Positions 17,900 through 28,006 of a stretch of DNA of 64,000 bases are shown piece by piece. The notes below the pieces were generated by a model. It had not been told where the DNA came from. It was given only the letters and a program-made list of their open reading frames with translations, and did no database searches. Position 1 is the stretch's first letter. Each line of letters starts with the position of its first letter. Source of the DNA: Clostridium hydrogenum. GTDB lineage: Bacteria; Bacillota; Clostridia; Clostridiales; Clostridiaceae. A program made the translations under genes and the position numbers. The stretch is taken from contig NZ_JAEACT010000003.1 of the NCBI RefSeq assembly GCF_021432385.1, forward strand, positions 744,001-808,000, written 5' to 3'.

Positions 17900-19330
17900 G
17901 TGGAAAACGGTTCCAAAAAAACATTACTTTCTAGCATGTACACAAAGCTTTTCATAGCCTTTGCTGTTGGTGTTATACTATGGTTTTTACCTTGTCCTTC
18001 TGGTATTAAACCTGTTGCCTGGCACATGCTAGCAATATTTATTGCAACAATAGTAGGTTGCATACTAAAACCATTACCAATAGGTGCTGTAGCTATAATT
18101 GGTCTAACTTTATCTACTTTTACAAACACTACAAAAATAGACACTGCACTTTCTGGCTTTAGTGAAAGCAGTATTTGGCTTATAGTCATTGCTTTCTTTA
18201 TATCAAGAGGTTTTATAAAAACGGGGCTTGGTTCTAGAATAGCTTACCAATTTGTAAGGCTATTTGGTAAAAAAACTCTTGGTCTTTGCTATTCAATTAT
18301 ATTTTGTGACCTTGTAATAGCTCCTGCAACTCCAAGCAATACTGCAAGAGCTGGCGGAATTATTTATCCTATAATAAAATCACTTTCTGAAGCCTTTGGT
18401 TCAAAACCAGAAGATGGAACAGAAAGAAAAATAGGAGCTTTCTTAATATTTTCTGAGTTTCATGGAGATGCTATAACTGCTGCTATGTTTTTGACTGCTA
18501 TGGCTGGAAACCCGCTTGCGCAAACTCTTGCAAAAGGACTTAATGTTAACATTACCTGGTTTGGTTGGTTTTTAGCTGCCTTAGTTCCTGGTGTTGTATC
18601 ACTTATTGTTGTACCTTTTATAATATACAAGCTGTATCCACCAGAAGTTAAAGATACACCAAATGCACCAAAAATGGCAAGAGATGCCCTTTCAAAAATG
18701 GGACCATTAAAAAAAGAAGAAAAATTTATGACTTTAGTTTTTATCATAATACTTTTCTTATGGGTAACAGGAAGCTTTACACATATAAATGCAACACTTA
18801 CAGCTTTAATTGGCCTTTCTCTTTTACTTCTTTTTAAAGTTATTGATTGGAATGATGTAAAAAGTGAAAAAGGTGCTTGGGATACCCTTATTTGGTTTTC
18901 AGTACTTGTTATGATGGCTGATCAGCTAAATAAACTTGGATTAATAAAATGGTTTAGTAATTTAGTTGGAAACGCTGTTCATGGTTTTAGCTGGCCTATA
19001 ATATTGCTTATTTTACTATTAGCATATTTTTATATACATTATATATTTGCAAGTGCAACAGCTCATGTAAGTGCAATGTATTCAGCATTTCTTGGAGTTG
19101 CTTTAGCTGGAGGTGTTCCTCCTATGCTTGCTGCTTTAACACTAGGTTTTTTCGGAAACTTATTTTCTTCAACCACACATTACAGTAATGGACCTGCACC
19201 TATTCTTTTTGGTTCAGGTTATGTAAGTCAAAATAAATGGTGGAGTTTAAACTTTATTCTTGGTATAGTATACTTTATAATATGGCTTGGTTTAGGCTCC
19301 ATATGGTGGAAAATTATTGGAATCTATTAA
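17900..19330 (+). CDS. DASS-family dicarboxylate transporter
   Basis: 476-residue membrane transporter of the divalent anion:Na+ symporter family (SodiT/2-oxoglutarate-malate translocator branch). It shows the family's repeated SNT-type motif (APATPSNTARAGG, about 140) and a second GNLFSSTTHYSNGPAP region (about 420). GTG start at 17900, eight bases after AAAGGAAG. Its stop is about 20 bases before malic enzyme, so the pair probably imports and decarboxylates malate. Exact substrate (malate, citrate, tartrate) not determined by sequence. Confidence 0.88.
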   Translation: MENGSKKTLLSSMYTKLFIAFAVGVILWFLPCPSGIKPVAWHMLAIFIATIVGCILKPLPIGAVAIIGLTLSTFTNTTKIDTALSGFSESSIWLIVIAFFISRGFIKTGLGSRIAYQFVRLFGKKTLGLCYSIIFCDLVIAPATPSNTARAGGIIYPIIKSLSEAFGSKPEDGTERKIGAFLIFSEFHGDAITAAMFLTAMAGNPLAQTLAKGLNVNITWFGWFLAALVPGVVSLIVVPFIIYKLYPPEVKDTPNAPKMARDALSKMGPLKKEEKFMTLVFIIILFLWVTGSFTHINATLTALIGLSLLLLFKVIDWNDVKSEKGAWDTLIWFSVLVMMADQLNKLGLIKWFSNLVGNAVHGFSWPIILLILLLAYFYIHYIFASATAHVSAMYSAFLGVALAGGVPPMLAALTLGFFGNLFSSTTHYSNGPAPILFGSGYVSQNKWWSLNFILGIVYFIIWLGLGSIWWKIIGIY

Positions 19331-19350
19331 AATTAAAAGGAGTGCTATAA

Positions 19351-20982
19351 ATGATTAACTTAAAAGGACAAGATTTATTAAGAAACCCATTTTTAAACAA
19401 AGGAACAGCTTTTACTGAAGAAGAAAGGGAAAAATATGATCTCACAGGTCTTCTTCCAAGCGCTGTAAGAACAATTGATGAGCAAGAACAAATTGTATAT
19501 GAAAGAACAAAAGCTTTTGAAGATAATCTTGAAAAACACAATTACCTTATGAATTTATTTGATACAAACAGAACTCTTTTTTACTATGTAGTTGGAAAGC
19601 ATGTTACTGAATTTCTTCCAATAATCTACACTCCAACTATAGGTGATGCAGTTATAAATTATTCTAAAAACTATGAAACACCAAAAGATGCTGTATTTCT
19701 ATCTGTTGATCATCCAGAAAACATAAAAAAATCAATTGAAGCAGGATTAAAAGATCTTGATGAAATTAAACTTATTGTTGTTACAGATGGTGAAGGAGTT
19801 CTTGGAATTGGAGACTGGGGAGTTCAAGGTGTTGACATTTCAATAGGAAAACTTGCAGTATATACCGTTGCAGCAGGTGTTAATCCTAAGAACGTTCTTC
19901 CTGTAGTAATTGATGCTGGAACAAACAATGAAAAACTTTTAAATGATCCACTTTATCTTGGAAATAAACATAAAAGAATTACTGGAGAAAAATATGATAA
20001 CTTCATTGATGAATTCGTAAAAATTTCTACAGAGCTTTTCCCTGAAGTTCTAATGCACTGGGAAGATTTTGGTCGTGGAAATGCAAGTAGAATATTAGAA
20101 AAATATAGATCAAAAATTTGTACCTTCAATGATGATATTCAAGGTACTGGTGTAATGATGGTATCTGCTATGAATGCCATTGCAGAAGTTACAAAAATCC
20201 CTGTAAAAGACCATAAAGTATTAGTATTTGGTGGTGGTACCGCTGGAATTGGAATTTCAGATCAGATACTTCTTGAAAAAGTTAGAACTGGTAAATCTGA
20301 AGTGGAAGCAATAAAAGACTTCTATATCATAGACAGATACGGACTTGTTACTGAAGACATGGAAGACTTAACAGATGGACAAAAGAAATATGCTAGAAAA
20401 AAGGGTGAATTTGAAAAACCATTAACTGATATTGCCGACATAGTAGCAGCAGTAAAACCTACTGTTCTTATTGGATGTTCTGGCGTTCATGGTGCTTTCT
20501 CTGAAGCTGCTGTAAGGAAAATGGCTGAATTAAATGAAAGACCTGCAATTATGCCAATTTCAAACCCTACAAGACTTGCAGAAGCAACTGCAAAAGATCT
20601 TATAGAATGGACTGATGGAAGAGCCTTAGTAGTAACTGGAAGTCCTTCTGCTCCTGTTGAATACAACGGTGTTTCTTACAAAATAGGTCAAGCAAATAAT
20701 GCTTTACTCTACCCTGGTCTTGGTCTTGGAATAATTGTTGCAAAAGCAAAGACAGTTTCAGATGCAATGCTTTCTGCCGCTGCACATGGAATTGCAACAC
20801 TTCAAGATCTTTCAAAACCTGGTGCTTCAATACTTCCACCTGTTGCAAGACTTAAAGAAGCTTCAAAATTAGTTGCAACAGCAGTTGTAGAGGCAGCTGT
20901 TAAGGATGGGTTAAATAGAGCCCATATAGGTGATGCTAAGGAAGCTGTTGAAAAAGAAATCTGGGAAGCTAAATACGAATAG
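19351..20982 (+). CDS. Malic enzyme (large NAD-type)
   Basis: Oxidative decarboxylation of L-malate to pyruvate and CO2. The 543-residue length fits the large SfcA/MaeA-type enzyme. Visible: YTPTIGDAV (catalytic Tyr region, about 91), metal-binding FNDDIQGTG (about 260), nucleotide-binding GGGTAGIGISDQ (about 291) and ISNPTRLAEATAKD near 398. Start ATG 19351 with AAAAGGAGT. Co-transcribed with the DASS transporter. NAD rather than NADP preference is inferred from the subfamily. The stop is immediately followed by R3 copy 3. Confidence 0.95.
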   Translation: MINLKGQDLLRNPFLNKGTAFTEEEREKYDLTGLLPSAVRTIDEQEQIVYERTKAFEDNLEKHNYLMNLFDTNRTLFYYVVGKHVTEFLPIIYTPTIGDAVINYSKNYETPKDAVFLSVDHPENIKKSIEAGLKDLDEIKLIVVTDGEGVLGIGDWGVQGVDISIGKLAVYTVAAGVNPKNVLPVVIDAGTNNEKLLNDPLYLGNKHKRITGEKYDNFIDEFVKISTELFPEVLMHWEDFGRGNASRILEKYRSKICTFNDDIQGTGVMMVSAMNAIAEVTKIPVKDHKVLVFGGGTAGIGISDQILLEKVRTGKSEVEAIKDFYIIDRYGLVTEDMEDLTDGQKKYARKKGEFEKPLTDIADIVAAVKPTVLIGCSGVHGAFSEAAVRKMAELNERPAIMPISNPTRLAEATAKDLIEWTDGRALVVTGSPSAPVEYNGVSYKIGQANNALLYPGLGLGIIVAKAKTVSDAMLSAAAHGIATLQDLSKPGASILPPVARLKEASKLVATAVVEAAVKDGLNRAHIGDAKEAVEKEIWEAKYE

Positions 20983-21175
20983 AAATGCGAAGTAAGAGCA
21001 TTTTGGAACATTAAATAGCAGCAATAAATCTAAGAGGAATATTCTCAAAATCCTAAGAACTTTCAATAACTCACTATCGTTCAGACAAATTGAAAGTTCT
21101 AAGTCTTTTGAGAATATTCCTCTAAGATTTATAAGCTGTTATTTAAATCATTCCAAAACGCTCTTACTTCACAAT
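20983..21175. repeat. R3 long palindrome (copy 3)
   Basis: About 193-bp hairpin directly after the malic enzyme stop. Base GAAGTAAGAGC pairs with GCTCTTACTTC; tip (21063-21092) reads AATAACTCACTATCGTTCAG, matching the tips of copies 1 and 2 although the stem between is different sequence. No U-tract, yet its position suggests a 3'-end role for the malate operon. Confidence 0.83.
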
Positions 21176-21299
21176 TACAGTGGTTTAAGGAAAGAACACA
21201 TACCAGAGGCTTGGGCGTAAGCCCATTAAGATTCTTGAACCTATATCATTAATTTCTAATGCTCCATTTCAAAGACATAAATTAATCAAAAATATTAGT

Positions 21300-21330
21300 G
21301 TGCCTACGGAATTTGGGGCTAGTGCAGAAA
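21300..21330 (+). repeat. Short dispersed repeat (second copy)
   Basis: Matches 12687-12717 in opposite orientation (GTGCCTACGGAATTT and on to CAGAAA). The remaining gap 21176-21734 holds no convincing gene; it also has a GCTTGGGCGTAAGCCC hairpin near 21210. Confidence 0.5.
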
Positions 21331-21616
21331 ATTTGATTTTTTACCAAGTAATATTTTAGAAGATGCTAATTGGTATATTAATTAATGAAATTATTTAAAC
21401 ATTGTGCTGCAGCTCCATTAATATTATTTAACCATTTCTTATTAATTTCTAATTTATCATTAAGACTATAATTTACAACTAGGCTTCAATTCATATATCA
21501 TATTTTTACAAAAATCAACTATTAACATAATCATTATTGACCTTTCTTTATTTTTATGCGACAATTTTCCATGTAAATATATAGTAAATAAATTTTATAG
21601 TTTCACTATAGAGCAT

Positions 21617-21702
21617 GTGAAAAATATAGGTATTCTTTTTTATTAGCAGCTCTATAGGCTTTATGTGCAATATAGTAAAACCTATAGAATACCCTTTTTC
21701 AC
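21617..21702. repeat. Imperfect inverted repeat upstream of the hybrid kinase
   Basis: Arms GTGAAAAATATAGGTATTCT (21617-21636) and its near-complement at 21685-21702, about 50-base loop, ending 33 bases before the kinase start. It is preceded by a short AGTTTCACTATA piece like R2 ends. May be a decayed R2 element or a leader structure. Confidence 0.5.
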
Positions 21703-21734
21703 ATCCTCCTATATATATTCTAAAGGAGAAGGTA

Positions 21735-24701
21735 ATGAAAAAATACATAAGAACCCCCAAAAAAATTTTATGTCTTCTTGCAATTATATTTATAGTTCTT
21801 CCATTGTGCAGCTGCAGTAAAAAGGTTGAGCATAAAAGCATAACTGCAAATAGCGGTGTAATAGATTTAAAAAATTGGAATTTTGACGTTGATGGAAACA
21901 TTAACCTTGATGGCAAATGGCAATTTTACTGGAATAAACTTTTATCGCCAAAAGATTTAAAAAATAATTTCGTTAAAGCTACTGGTTATTATCCAGTGCC
22001 AATGTATTGGACAAAATATGAAGGCTTGCATTTACCTGCAAAAGGCTTTGCTACTTACAGACTAAAAATAAAAACTAATGGTAAACTACAAACTTTAGGT
22101 CTAAAAGCTCCTGAAATATATACAGAATTTAAACTTTGGATAAATGGTAAGCTTATTGACGAGCATGGAAGTTTTACTGATGGGAAAGTTAAATTTCTTA
22201 ACCCCAAAGCATATTCTTTTGCTAGTGACACAGACACTATTGATATTGTTCTTCAAGTAAAAAATTATTCTCATGGAAATGCTGGAATTGGACAAAGCTT
22301 TATATTAGGTAACAGTGATGCAATATATAAGCAAAGATACTATGCAATAATTAAAGAAATGGTACTAATAGGAATATGCTGTTTTGCAGGTCTTTATCAT
22401 CTAATATTATTTTTATTTAGAAAAAAAGAAAAAAATCTCTTATTTTTTGGATTCTTCTGTTTAGCTATTGCACTAAGGACAATTCTTACAGGTGAAACTT
22501 CCCTTATGGAGTTTTTTCCAAACTTACAATTTGCGTTAACCTCAAGAATATCAACAATTTCCGTCACGCTTTGTATGCTGACCTTTATTACTTTTACTTA
22601 TTATCAATTTGAAGAAGAATCTCCCAAGCTGCTAACGAAAACATTATTAATTTTAAACGGAATATATTCTATAATTATAGTATTTGCTCCTACCTTTGTG
22701 TATTCATCTATGTTTCAATACTACTTTTTTATAATACTTGCAAGTGCCATTTTAATTATATATATATCATTTAAATGTGCCCTAAAAGGCGGCATTACTG
22801 CAATTATATTCTCTATTGGAGTACTTTCCTTAGTTACTGCTGGTATGAACGATATGCTCTATTATCTTCAAATAATAGAAACTGGTTACTATGTTGATTT
22901 TGGTTTTGTATTATTCATATTGGCACAATCTATGTTACTTTCAATAGGCTTTGCTAATGACTATAATATTATAAAAAAGCTTTCTCAAAGGTTACAAATG
23001 TTAGACAAATTAAAAGATGATTTCCTTGCAAATACCTCTCACGAACTTCGTACTCCACTAAACGGCATAATAGGCATAAGCGAATCATTAATCGACGGTG
23101 TAACTGGAACACTACCAGCAAAAACAGTAGAAAACTTAAAACTAGTTGTATCAAGCGGTAAAAGATTATCAGCTTTAATTAACGATATATTAGATTATTC
23201 AAAATTAAAAAACAACGATATAATAATAAAAAATCAGGAGGTTGATTTCAAGCAGCTTGTTTCCGTTGTAATTACAATAATAAAGTCAACAAAGCCCAAC
23301 AACAAAGTTTTATTTATTGATGAAATATCAAATAATTTACCTTTAGTACAAGGTGATGAAGATAGATTGCAGCAGATTATGTACAATATCTTAGGTAATG
23401 CAATAAAATTTACTAAAGAAGGGTACATCAAGGTAACTGCAGAAGAAAAAAATGAATTTATAGAAATATGCGTAGAAGATACTGGTATTGGAATACCTAA
23501 TGATAAACTTGAAGATATTTTTAAACCTTTTGAACAAGTTGAAGAATCTTCTCAAAGAGAATTTGGAGGTACAGGTCTAGGTCTCCCCATAACAAAAAAA
23601 ATGATTGAACTGCATGGCGGAAGCATATGGATAGAATCAGAAGTAGGTAAGGGTTCAAAGTTTTATTTTACATTAAAAAAAGCTTTAAGTTCACCACAAG
23701 CTCATACACTGGATGATAAATTATTTAATACAATGGATGATACTCGCAATAAATTATCAGAAGTTATTAACAAGAATTCTTTTTCATCAACTGAAATAGA
23801 AGATAACAGTTCCTTTAAAATTCTTGTAGTAGATGATGAAAAAATCAATTTACAAGTTCTCAGTAACATATTATCTTTTCAAAATTACACTATAGATATA
23901 GCAATGAATGGATTAACTGCCCTTGACTTAATAAAAAATAAAGCTTATGATTTAATTCTTCTAGATATAATGATGCCTAAGATGTCAGGTTATGAGGTGT
24001 GCAAAAGAATAAGAAAACATAACACTATATATGAACTTCCAGTAATAATGTTAACAGCAAAAAATCAGCCTGGAGATATAAGTGCAGCTTTTAGTCTTGG
24101 TGCAAATGATTATATTATAAAACCTTTTGATAAAAATGAACTTCTTTCTCGAATACAGACACAATTGACTTTAAAAAATGCTGTGAAGACTGCTATTGAT
24201 AATGCATATTTCGCCAATATAGATGGATTGACTGGTTTAAACAATAGAAGATGTTTATATGAACTTGCTGAAAAAGAATTTTTGACTTCTAAAACTAATT
24301 CCTCTTCTCTTTCAGTTATAATGTTAGATATAGACTTTTTTAAACAATTTAATGATACCTATGGACATGACGTTGGAGATACAGTATTAAAAAATGTAGC
24401 TTCAAATATAAAAAAAGTACTTAAAGAACAAGATATTGCTGGTAGGTATGGTGGTGAAGAATTTGTAATTATACTTCCAAACACTGGTCTTGGACAAGCT
24501 GTAATTTCTGCTGAAAACTTAAGGCTTACAATTGAAAACATGAAAATTAATATAAAAAACAAAAAACAGATTAACTGTACAATAAGTCTTGGAGTAGCTA
24601 CCATTAATGAAAATTTCAAAAATATTGATGATTTAATCAAAGCAGCTGATATAATGCTCTACAAGGCAAAAGAAAACGGTAGAAATATGGTATGCAATTA
24701 A
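21735..24701 (+). CDS. Hybrid sensor: 7TM-DISM histidine kinase, receiver and GGDEF
   Basis: 988-residue membrane signalling protein. Order: N-terminal signal ending LPLCSC (possible lipobox); extracellular 7TMR-DISM-type carbohydrate-binding-like domain (about 35-190); seven-helix membrane region (about 205-400); HisKA with His436 in [10 protein letters not shown]; HATPase ([18 protein letters not shown]); receiver with Asp744 in LLDIMMPK; diguanylate cyclase domain with GGEEF at 906-910. Start ATG 21735 follows AAAGGAGAAGG; an upstream ATG has no site. It could phosphorelay internally to control c-di-GMP synthesis. GGEEF is an active-type signature. Possible transcription-factor partner: the LysR gene 37 bases downstream. 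Confidence 0.92.
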   Translation: MKKYIRTPKKILCLLAIIFIVLPLCSCSKKVEHKSITANSGVIDLKNWNFDVDGNINLDGKWQFYWNKLLSPKDLKNNFVKATGYYPVPMYWTKYEGLHLPAKGFATYRLKIKTNGKLQTLGLKAPEIYTEFKLWINGKLIDEHGSFTDGKVKFLNPKAYSFASDTDTIDIVLQVKNYSHGNAGIGQSFILGNSDAIYKQRYYAIIKEMVLIGICCFAGLYHLILFLFRKKEKNLLFFGFFCLAIALRTILTGETSLMEFFPNLQFALTSRISTISVTLCMLTFITFTYYQFEEESPKLLTKTLLILNGIYSIIIVFAPTFVYSSMFQYYFFIILASAILIIYISFKCALKGGITAIIFSIGVLSLVTAGMNDMLYYLQIIETGYYVDFGFVLFILAQSMLLSIGFANDYNIIKKLSQRLQMLDKLKDDFLANTSHELRTPLNGIIGISESLIDGVTGTLPAKTVENLKLVVSSGKRLSALINDILDYSKLKNNDIIIKNQEVDFKQLVSVVITIIKSTKPNNKVLFIDEISNNLPLVQGDEDRLQQIMYNILGNAIKFTKEGYIKVTAEEKNEFIEICVEDTGIGIPNDKLEDIFKPFEQVEESSQREFGGTGLGLPITKKMIELHGGSIWIESEVGKGSKFYFTLKKALSSPQAHTLDDKLFNTMDDTRNKLSEVINKNSFSSTEIEDNSSFKILVVDDEKINLQVLSNILSFQNYTIDIAMNGLTALDLIKNKAYDLILLDIMMPKMSGYEVCKRIRKHNTIYELPVIMLTAKNQPGDISAAFSLGANDYIIKPFDKNELLSRIQTQLTLKNAVKTAIDNAYFANIDGLTGLNNRRCLYELAEKEFLTSKTNSSSLSVIMLDIDFFKQFNDTYGHDVGDTVLKNVASNIKKVLKEQDIAGRYGGEEFVIILPNTGLGQAVISAENLRLTIENMKINIKNKKQINCTISLGVATINENFKNIDDLIKAADIMLYKAKENGRNMVCN

Positions 24702-24738
24702 ATGTTGTATCCTATTTATTGTATAAAGGGGTTGTACT

Positions 24739-25617
24739 ATGAACTTAAGAGATTTAGAATACTTTAATTGTCTATGCAAAACAAAAAATTTTACTGAAAC
24801 TGCTAAGGTACTTTATGTTTCACAGCCTTCTGTAACTATGGCACTTCACAGACTTGAAAAAGAATTGTGCGGAAAACTTGTTGTGCGAGATCATTCCTTA
24901 AGCAAATTTTCATTAACTGAGGCTGGAAAAATTCTCGAAAAACATGTTATTAATATATTTAACGAATTAAATGAAACAAAATTTGAAATTTCTAAAGTTG
25001 TTGGACGCAAAATTAAACTTGGAGTTCCTCCTATAATAGGTGCTTATTTTTTCCCTACATTTATGGAACAGTTGGTTAAGAACGGAGTTGCAGAAAATAT
25101 TGAACTTGTTGAGACAGGTTCTGCTGCCATGAAAAATCTAATTTTATCTGATGAAGTTGATATGGCTCTAATAGGCTCGCTTGCTCCAATAGAATCAACT
25201 GATATAGCTGCAACTATTTTAAAAATAGATAAATTTATGGTTTGCATGAGCAAAAATCATGCGATTTCTAAAAAAGAAAGCCTAAATTTTAAGGATATTT
25301 CAAAGGAAAAGTTTATTGTTTTAGGAGATGCTTATATACATAATGAAGTGCTAAAAAATATATTTTTAAAAAACGGTGCTTCTTTAGATAACTTTTATTC
25401 TACAGACGAAATTCAAACAGCCAAATCCCTTATTGGTTCTGGACTCGGAATAGGTATAATGATACATATGGCTGTTAAAAACATGCCTACTATTAAAACA
25501 GTACCTCTTGCAGAACCTATAAATTTTTATATATCACTTGCAATAAAAAAAGAACACTATATGACGCCAATAGAACAAAAAATCAAAAAAGTTTTACTAA
25601 ATGGAAACCAATGCTAG
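24739..25617 (+). CDS. LysR-family transcriptional regulator
   Basis: 292 residues: N-terminal winged helix (LRDLEYFNCLCKTKNFTETA, then VSQPSVTMALHRLEKELC recognition region, 2-48) and a periplasmic-binding-like effector domain. Start 24739 with AAAGGGG. It follows the hybrid kinase closely on the same strand. Most LysR proteins regulate a neighbouring divergent gene; none is divergent here, so target and effector are unknown. Confidence 0.9.
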   Translation: MNLRDLEYFNCLCKTKNFTETAKVLYVSQPSVTMALHRLEKELCGKLVVRDHSLSKFSLTEAGKILEKHVINIFNELNETKFEISKVVGRKIKLGVPPIIGAYFFPTFMEQLVKNGVAENIELVETGSAAMKNLILSDEVDMALIGSLAPIESTDIAATILKIDKFMVCMSKNHAISKKESLNFKDISKEKFIVLGDAYIHNEVLKNIFLKNGASLDNFYSTDEIQTAKSLIGSGLGIGIMIHMAVKNMPTIKTVPLAEPINFYISLAIKKEHYMTPIEQKIKKVLLNGNQC

Positions 25618-25640
25618 TTTTCAATAACTCTCTATTTTCC

Positions 25641-25674
25641 GTAGATAGTTTGTACGTTCAATCAAACTATCTAC
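25641..25674. terminator. Hairpin between convergent genes
   Basis: Perfect 12-bp stem GTAGATAGTTTG/CAAACTATCTAC with a 10-base loop, in the 73-base gap between the converging lysR-like and hydrolase genes. No strong U-tract on either side, so termination is plausible but not certain. Confidence 0.55.
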
Positions 25675-25690
25675 TATTCCTTATATTCTG

Positions 25691-26464
25691 TTAATTCAAC
25701 ATTTTATCAAAATATTTTTTTGTAACTTCAATAACTTCTTCTTCCCAAGAATTCTTTTCAAATATATGATTTGCACCGTCTATAGTTTTTAATTCTGATT
25801 TTTCTCCATAAATATTTAAATACTTAAGTGAAGTACTGAAGGGAACTATTTCATCCTTATTCCCATGAATTATAATTGATTTTTTATCATATTTAGCTGC
25901 CCTTTCAAATATATTTATCCTTTTTATATCTTCAACAAAATCCTTTCCAAGCAAAAGCCCTTCTACATCAAAAGTTCCTTTTTTCATGAAATCTCCATAC
26001 TTGTCTCCTATATACACCTCAGATAAAATAACTTCTTGCATGTTCCCTGCTGGAGCCCATAGACAAAGAGTATTAATTTCATTTTTTCTATCCCCTGCTA
26101 TAACACTAGCAATGGCCCCTCCCATGCTAAAACCGAGTAATGCTATTTTTTCTTTATCCACAAAATCCAATTTTTTAACGTAATCTAATATATTATTAGC
26201 ATCTTTAATTTCTCCCCCAAAAGTCATAGCTTTAAAGTCTCCGTCACTTTCTCCGCTACCCGCAAAATCAAATCTAACACTTGCAATCCCCAATTTTTCT
26301 AAAGCCCTAGATAACTTTACAAATATAAAGTGTGGCCCCATCCTATTCCCACAAAAGCCATGATAAATTACTACCATTGGTACTTTTTTATCTAAATTTT
26401 CTGGAATATGCACACTACCCCTTAAGGTTAATTTTCCACTTTTAATTTCAACTGATTTTTGCAT
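25691..26464 (-). CDS. Alpha/beta hydrolase (S33-type esterase/lipase)
   Basis: 257-residue soluble hydrolase. Oxyanion region [15 protein letters not shown] (about 31), nucleophile elbow GFSMGG (about 115), acid Asp in GNKDEIVPF (about 203) and His in GANHIFE (about 234) form the triad. Resembles clostridial feruloyl-esterase-like or BAAT-type hydrolases. Start 26464 with AAGGAGGGGG. No signal peptide. Monocistronic, flanked by a hairpin at each end. Natural substrate not evident. Confidence 0.88.
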   Translation of the reverse strand: MQKSVEIKSGKLTLRGSVHIPENLDKKVPMVVIYHGFCGNRMGPHFIFVKLSRALEKLGIASVRFDFAGSGESDGDFKAMTFGGEIKDANNILDYVKKLDFVDKEKIALLGFSMGGAIASVIAGDRKNEINTLCLWAPAGNMQEVILSEVYIGDKYGDFMKKGTFDVEGLLLGKDFVEDIKRINIFERAAKYDKKSIIIHGNKDEIVPFSTSLKYLNIYGEKSELKTIDGANHIFEKNSWEEEVIEVTKKYFDKMLN

Positions 26465-26557
26465 TTTGCCCCCTCCTTATTTCCTACTTTTCTTATATAT
26501 TTAGTATATAAAATTACATGTAATTTTGCAATAAAAATTAAAAATATTTTATGACAT

Positions 26558-26609
26558 AAAAATCCCCTATAAGTTAGTAGTTTTTTCAACTACCTTACAG
26601 GGGATTTTT
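26558..26609 (-). terminator. Rho-independent terminator of the ferritin-like gene
   Basis: AAAAATCCCCT(G)TAAGGTAGTTG-type stem (minus-strand reading) with a short loop and a run of U on both sides; lies just after the ferritin-like gene. Stem arms 26558-26578 and 26589-26609. Confidence 0.85.
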
Positions 26610-26617
26610 GCTACAAA

Positions 26618-27073
26618 TTACTTATTTTTAGTAAATAAATAGTTAAATCTAATAGCATGTTCATTTTCATCTGTAAATGCATCCAAAAATATTTCTTTTG
26701 CAGCTACATTATTAGTACACATAAACGTATCTTTATAAAATGCATAAGTATCTGTTTCATCCATAATTGCTTTTCTAATACCCGTTAAATAATCGGGTAT
26801 ATTAGGTTTTTGTGGAGGTGGTAACATAGGATTTCTACCAGTAAGCTGTTTATATAGCTTACTGAAGTTATTAAAGTGCTCTCCCTCATCCCCGTAAATT
26901 TTTGAAATAATATTTTTATCTTCCGAATCCTTTGCCATAGTTAACAATCTTTTATAAAATTCCTGCGCATCTTGTTCACCCTTTAACGCCTCAATTAGCC
27001 TTTTTTCAAGATCATTACATATAGCAATGTACGCATTTGCCATTCTCATATATGGACATTCTTTAATATACAT
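26618..27073 (-). CDS. Ferritin-like diiron protein (rubrerythrin superfamily)
   Basis: 151-residue four-helix bundle. Iron ligands are suggested by E31 and E34 region EALKGEQDAQEFY, EGEHFNNF (about 84) and DENEHAIRF (about 137), i.e. paired ExxH motifs. No rubredoxin-like CxxC domain, so it is not a full rubrerythrin. I start at ATG 27073, with GGAGAT seven bases upstream. Likely role in iron handling or peroxide defence, inferred from family. Monocistronic with its own terminator. Confidence 0.8.
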   Translation of the reverse strand: MYIKECPYMRMANAYIAICNDLEKRLIEALKGEQDAQEFYKRLLTMAKDSEDKNIISKIYGDEGEHFNNFSKLYKQLTGRNPMLPPPQKPNIPDYLTGIRKAIMDETDTYAFYKDTFMCTNNVAAKEIFLDAFTDENEHAIRFNYLFTKNK

Positions 27074-27167
27074 CAAATATCTCCTTAAATATTGTTAGGT
27101 ATTACTAATAGTATATAAAATACTATATCATTTTGTTCTCAATCTAAAATTATCGCGAACCAACTTA

Positions 27168-27378
27168 ATCAATTTACAATTCACAGTTCACAATGCACAA
27201 TGAAGGATGATTTGCCTTCCTTACGTCAGGTAAATCTTAAATTATAAGCTTCGCTTAGCACCATAAATGGTGCTATTGCGTAAGCAATAAAAAAAATAAG
27301 TTTTAAGATTTTCTGTAGCTTTGCTACAGAAAATCCACCTTCATTGTGAATTGTGCATCGTGAACTGTGAATTGATTT
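27168..27378 (+). repeat. R1 element (copy 3, ATTCACAAT-type ends)
   Basis: About 211 bp. Ends are AATTCACAGTTCACAATGCAC-like units on the left and their complement on the right, unlike the GAGTACAG units of most copies. Internal hairpins: TTTGCC..AGGTAAA (27210-27236), GCTTCGCT (27247), GGTGCTATTGCG and TTTTCTGTAGC..ACAGAAAA (27312-27336). It fills the gap between the ferritin-like and PAP2 genes. Confidence 0.87.
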
Positions 27379-27409
27379 AATTAGCAATGTTTAAAATTTA
27401 TGACTTAAT

Positions 27410-27991
27410 TTAGTTATATAGTGACTTCCCCCCCAACATTATTAACGCTTTCTTTTCAACTATTTCATATAAACTTTCAACTTTATTTCTCAATTTTAAA
27501 TTATAAATATAATTTGTTATCCAAACCATTATATATGCTCCTATAACGTCACTTGGATAGTGATGCCCAACATATACTCTTGAAAATCCTACAATAACTG
27601 ATAATCCCATTAATATCCTGCTAAATAATTTATTATACTTTGTAAATCCTAATGCTATACTCATTGTTCCAGTAGCATGATCACTTGGAAATGATGCATC
27701 CTCTACATGAGGAAATAAAACATTTACCTTATTGTGAACGAAAGGTCTATCTACATAATATATATTTCCAATAATGAAACTCAAAATTAAATTAATTACT
27801 GTAATAAAAAAAGTACTAACAACAACCTTTCTACAATGAGCATCCTTTTGCATAATGCCCAAAATAAATATTATTAAAACAGCTGCCATAAATATATACG
27901 GTACATCCTTTGAAAAGAAAATCATTACTTTATCTAAAATTGAATTTTTATTTGCTAAGTTATTTATTAATCTAAAAATCTCCATATTCAT
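27410..27991 (-). CDS. PAP2-family phosphatase (undecaprenyl-diphosphatase-like)
   Basis: 193-residue membrane phosphatase with about five or six helices. PAP2 motifs: YVDRPFVHNK (about 77), PSDHATGTMSIALG (about 102) and SRVYVGHHYPSDVIGA (about 137) with the catalytic His. Resembles BcrC/YbjG enzymes that dephosphorylate undecaprenyl pyrophosphate. Start 27991 with AAAGGAT; ATG two codons later also possible. Follows another PAP2 gene by 15 bases, so they form a pair, likely recent duplication or heteromeric specialisation. Confidence 0.88.
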   Translation of the reverse strand: MNMEIFRLINNLANKNSILDKVMIFFSKDVPYIFMAAVLIIFILGIMQKDAHCRKVVVSTFFITVINLILSFIIGNIYYVDRPFVHNKVNVLFPHVEDASFPSDHATGTMSIALGFTKYNKLFSRILMGLSVIVGFSRVYVGHHYPSDVIGAYIMVWITNYIYNLKLRNKVESLYEIVEKKALIMLGGKSLYN

Positions 27992-28006
27992 TCTTATTTA
28001 TCCTTT

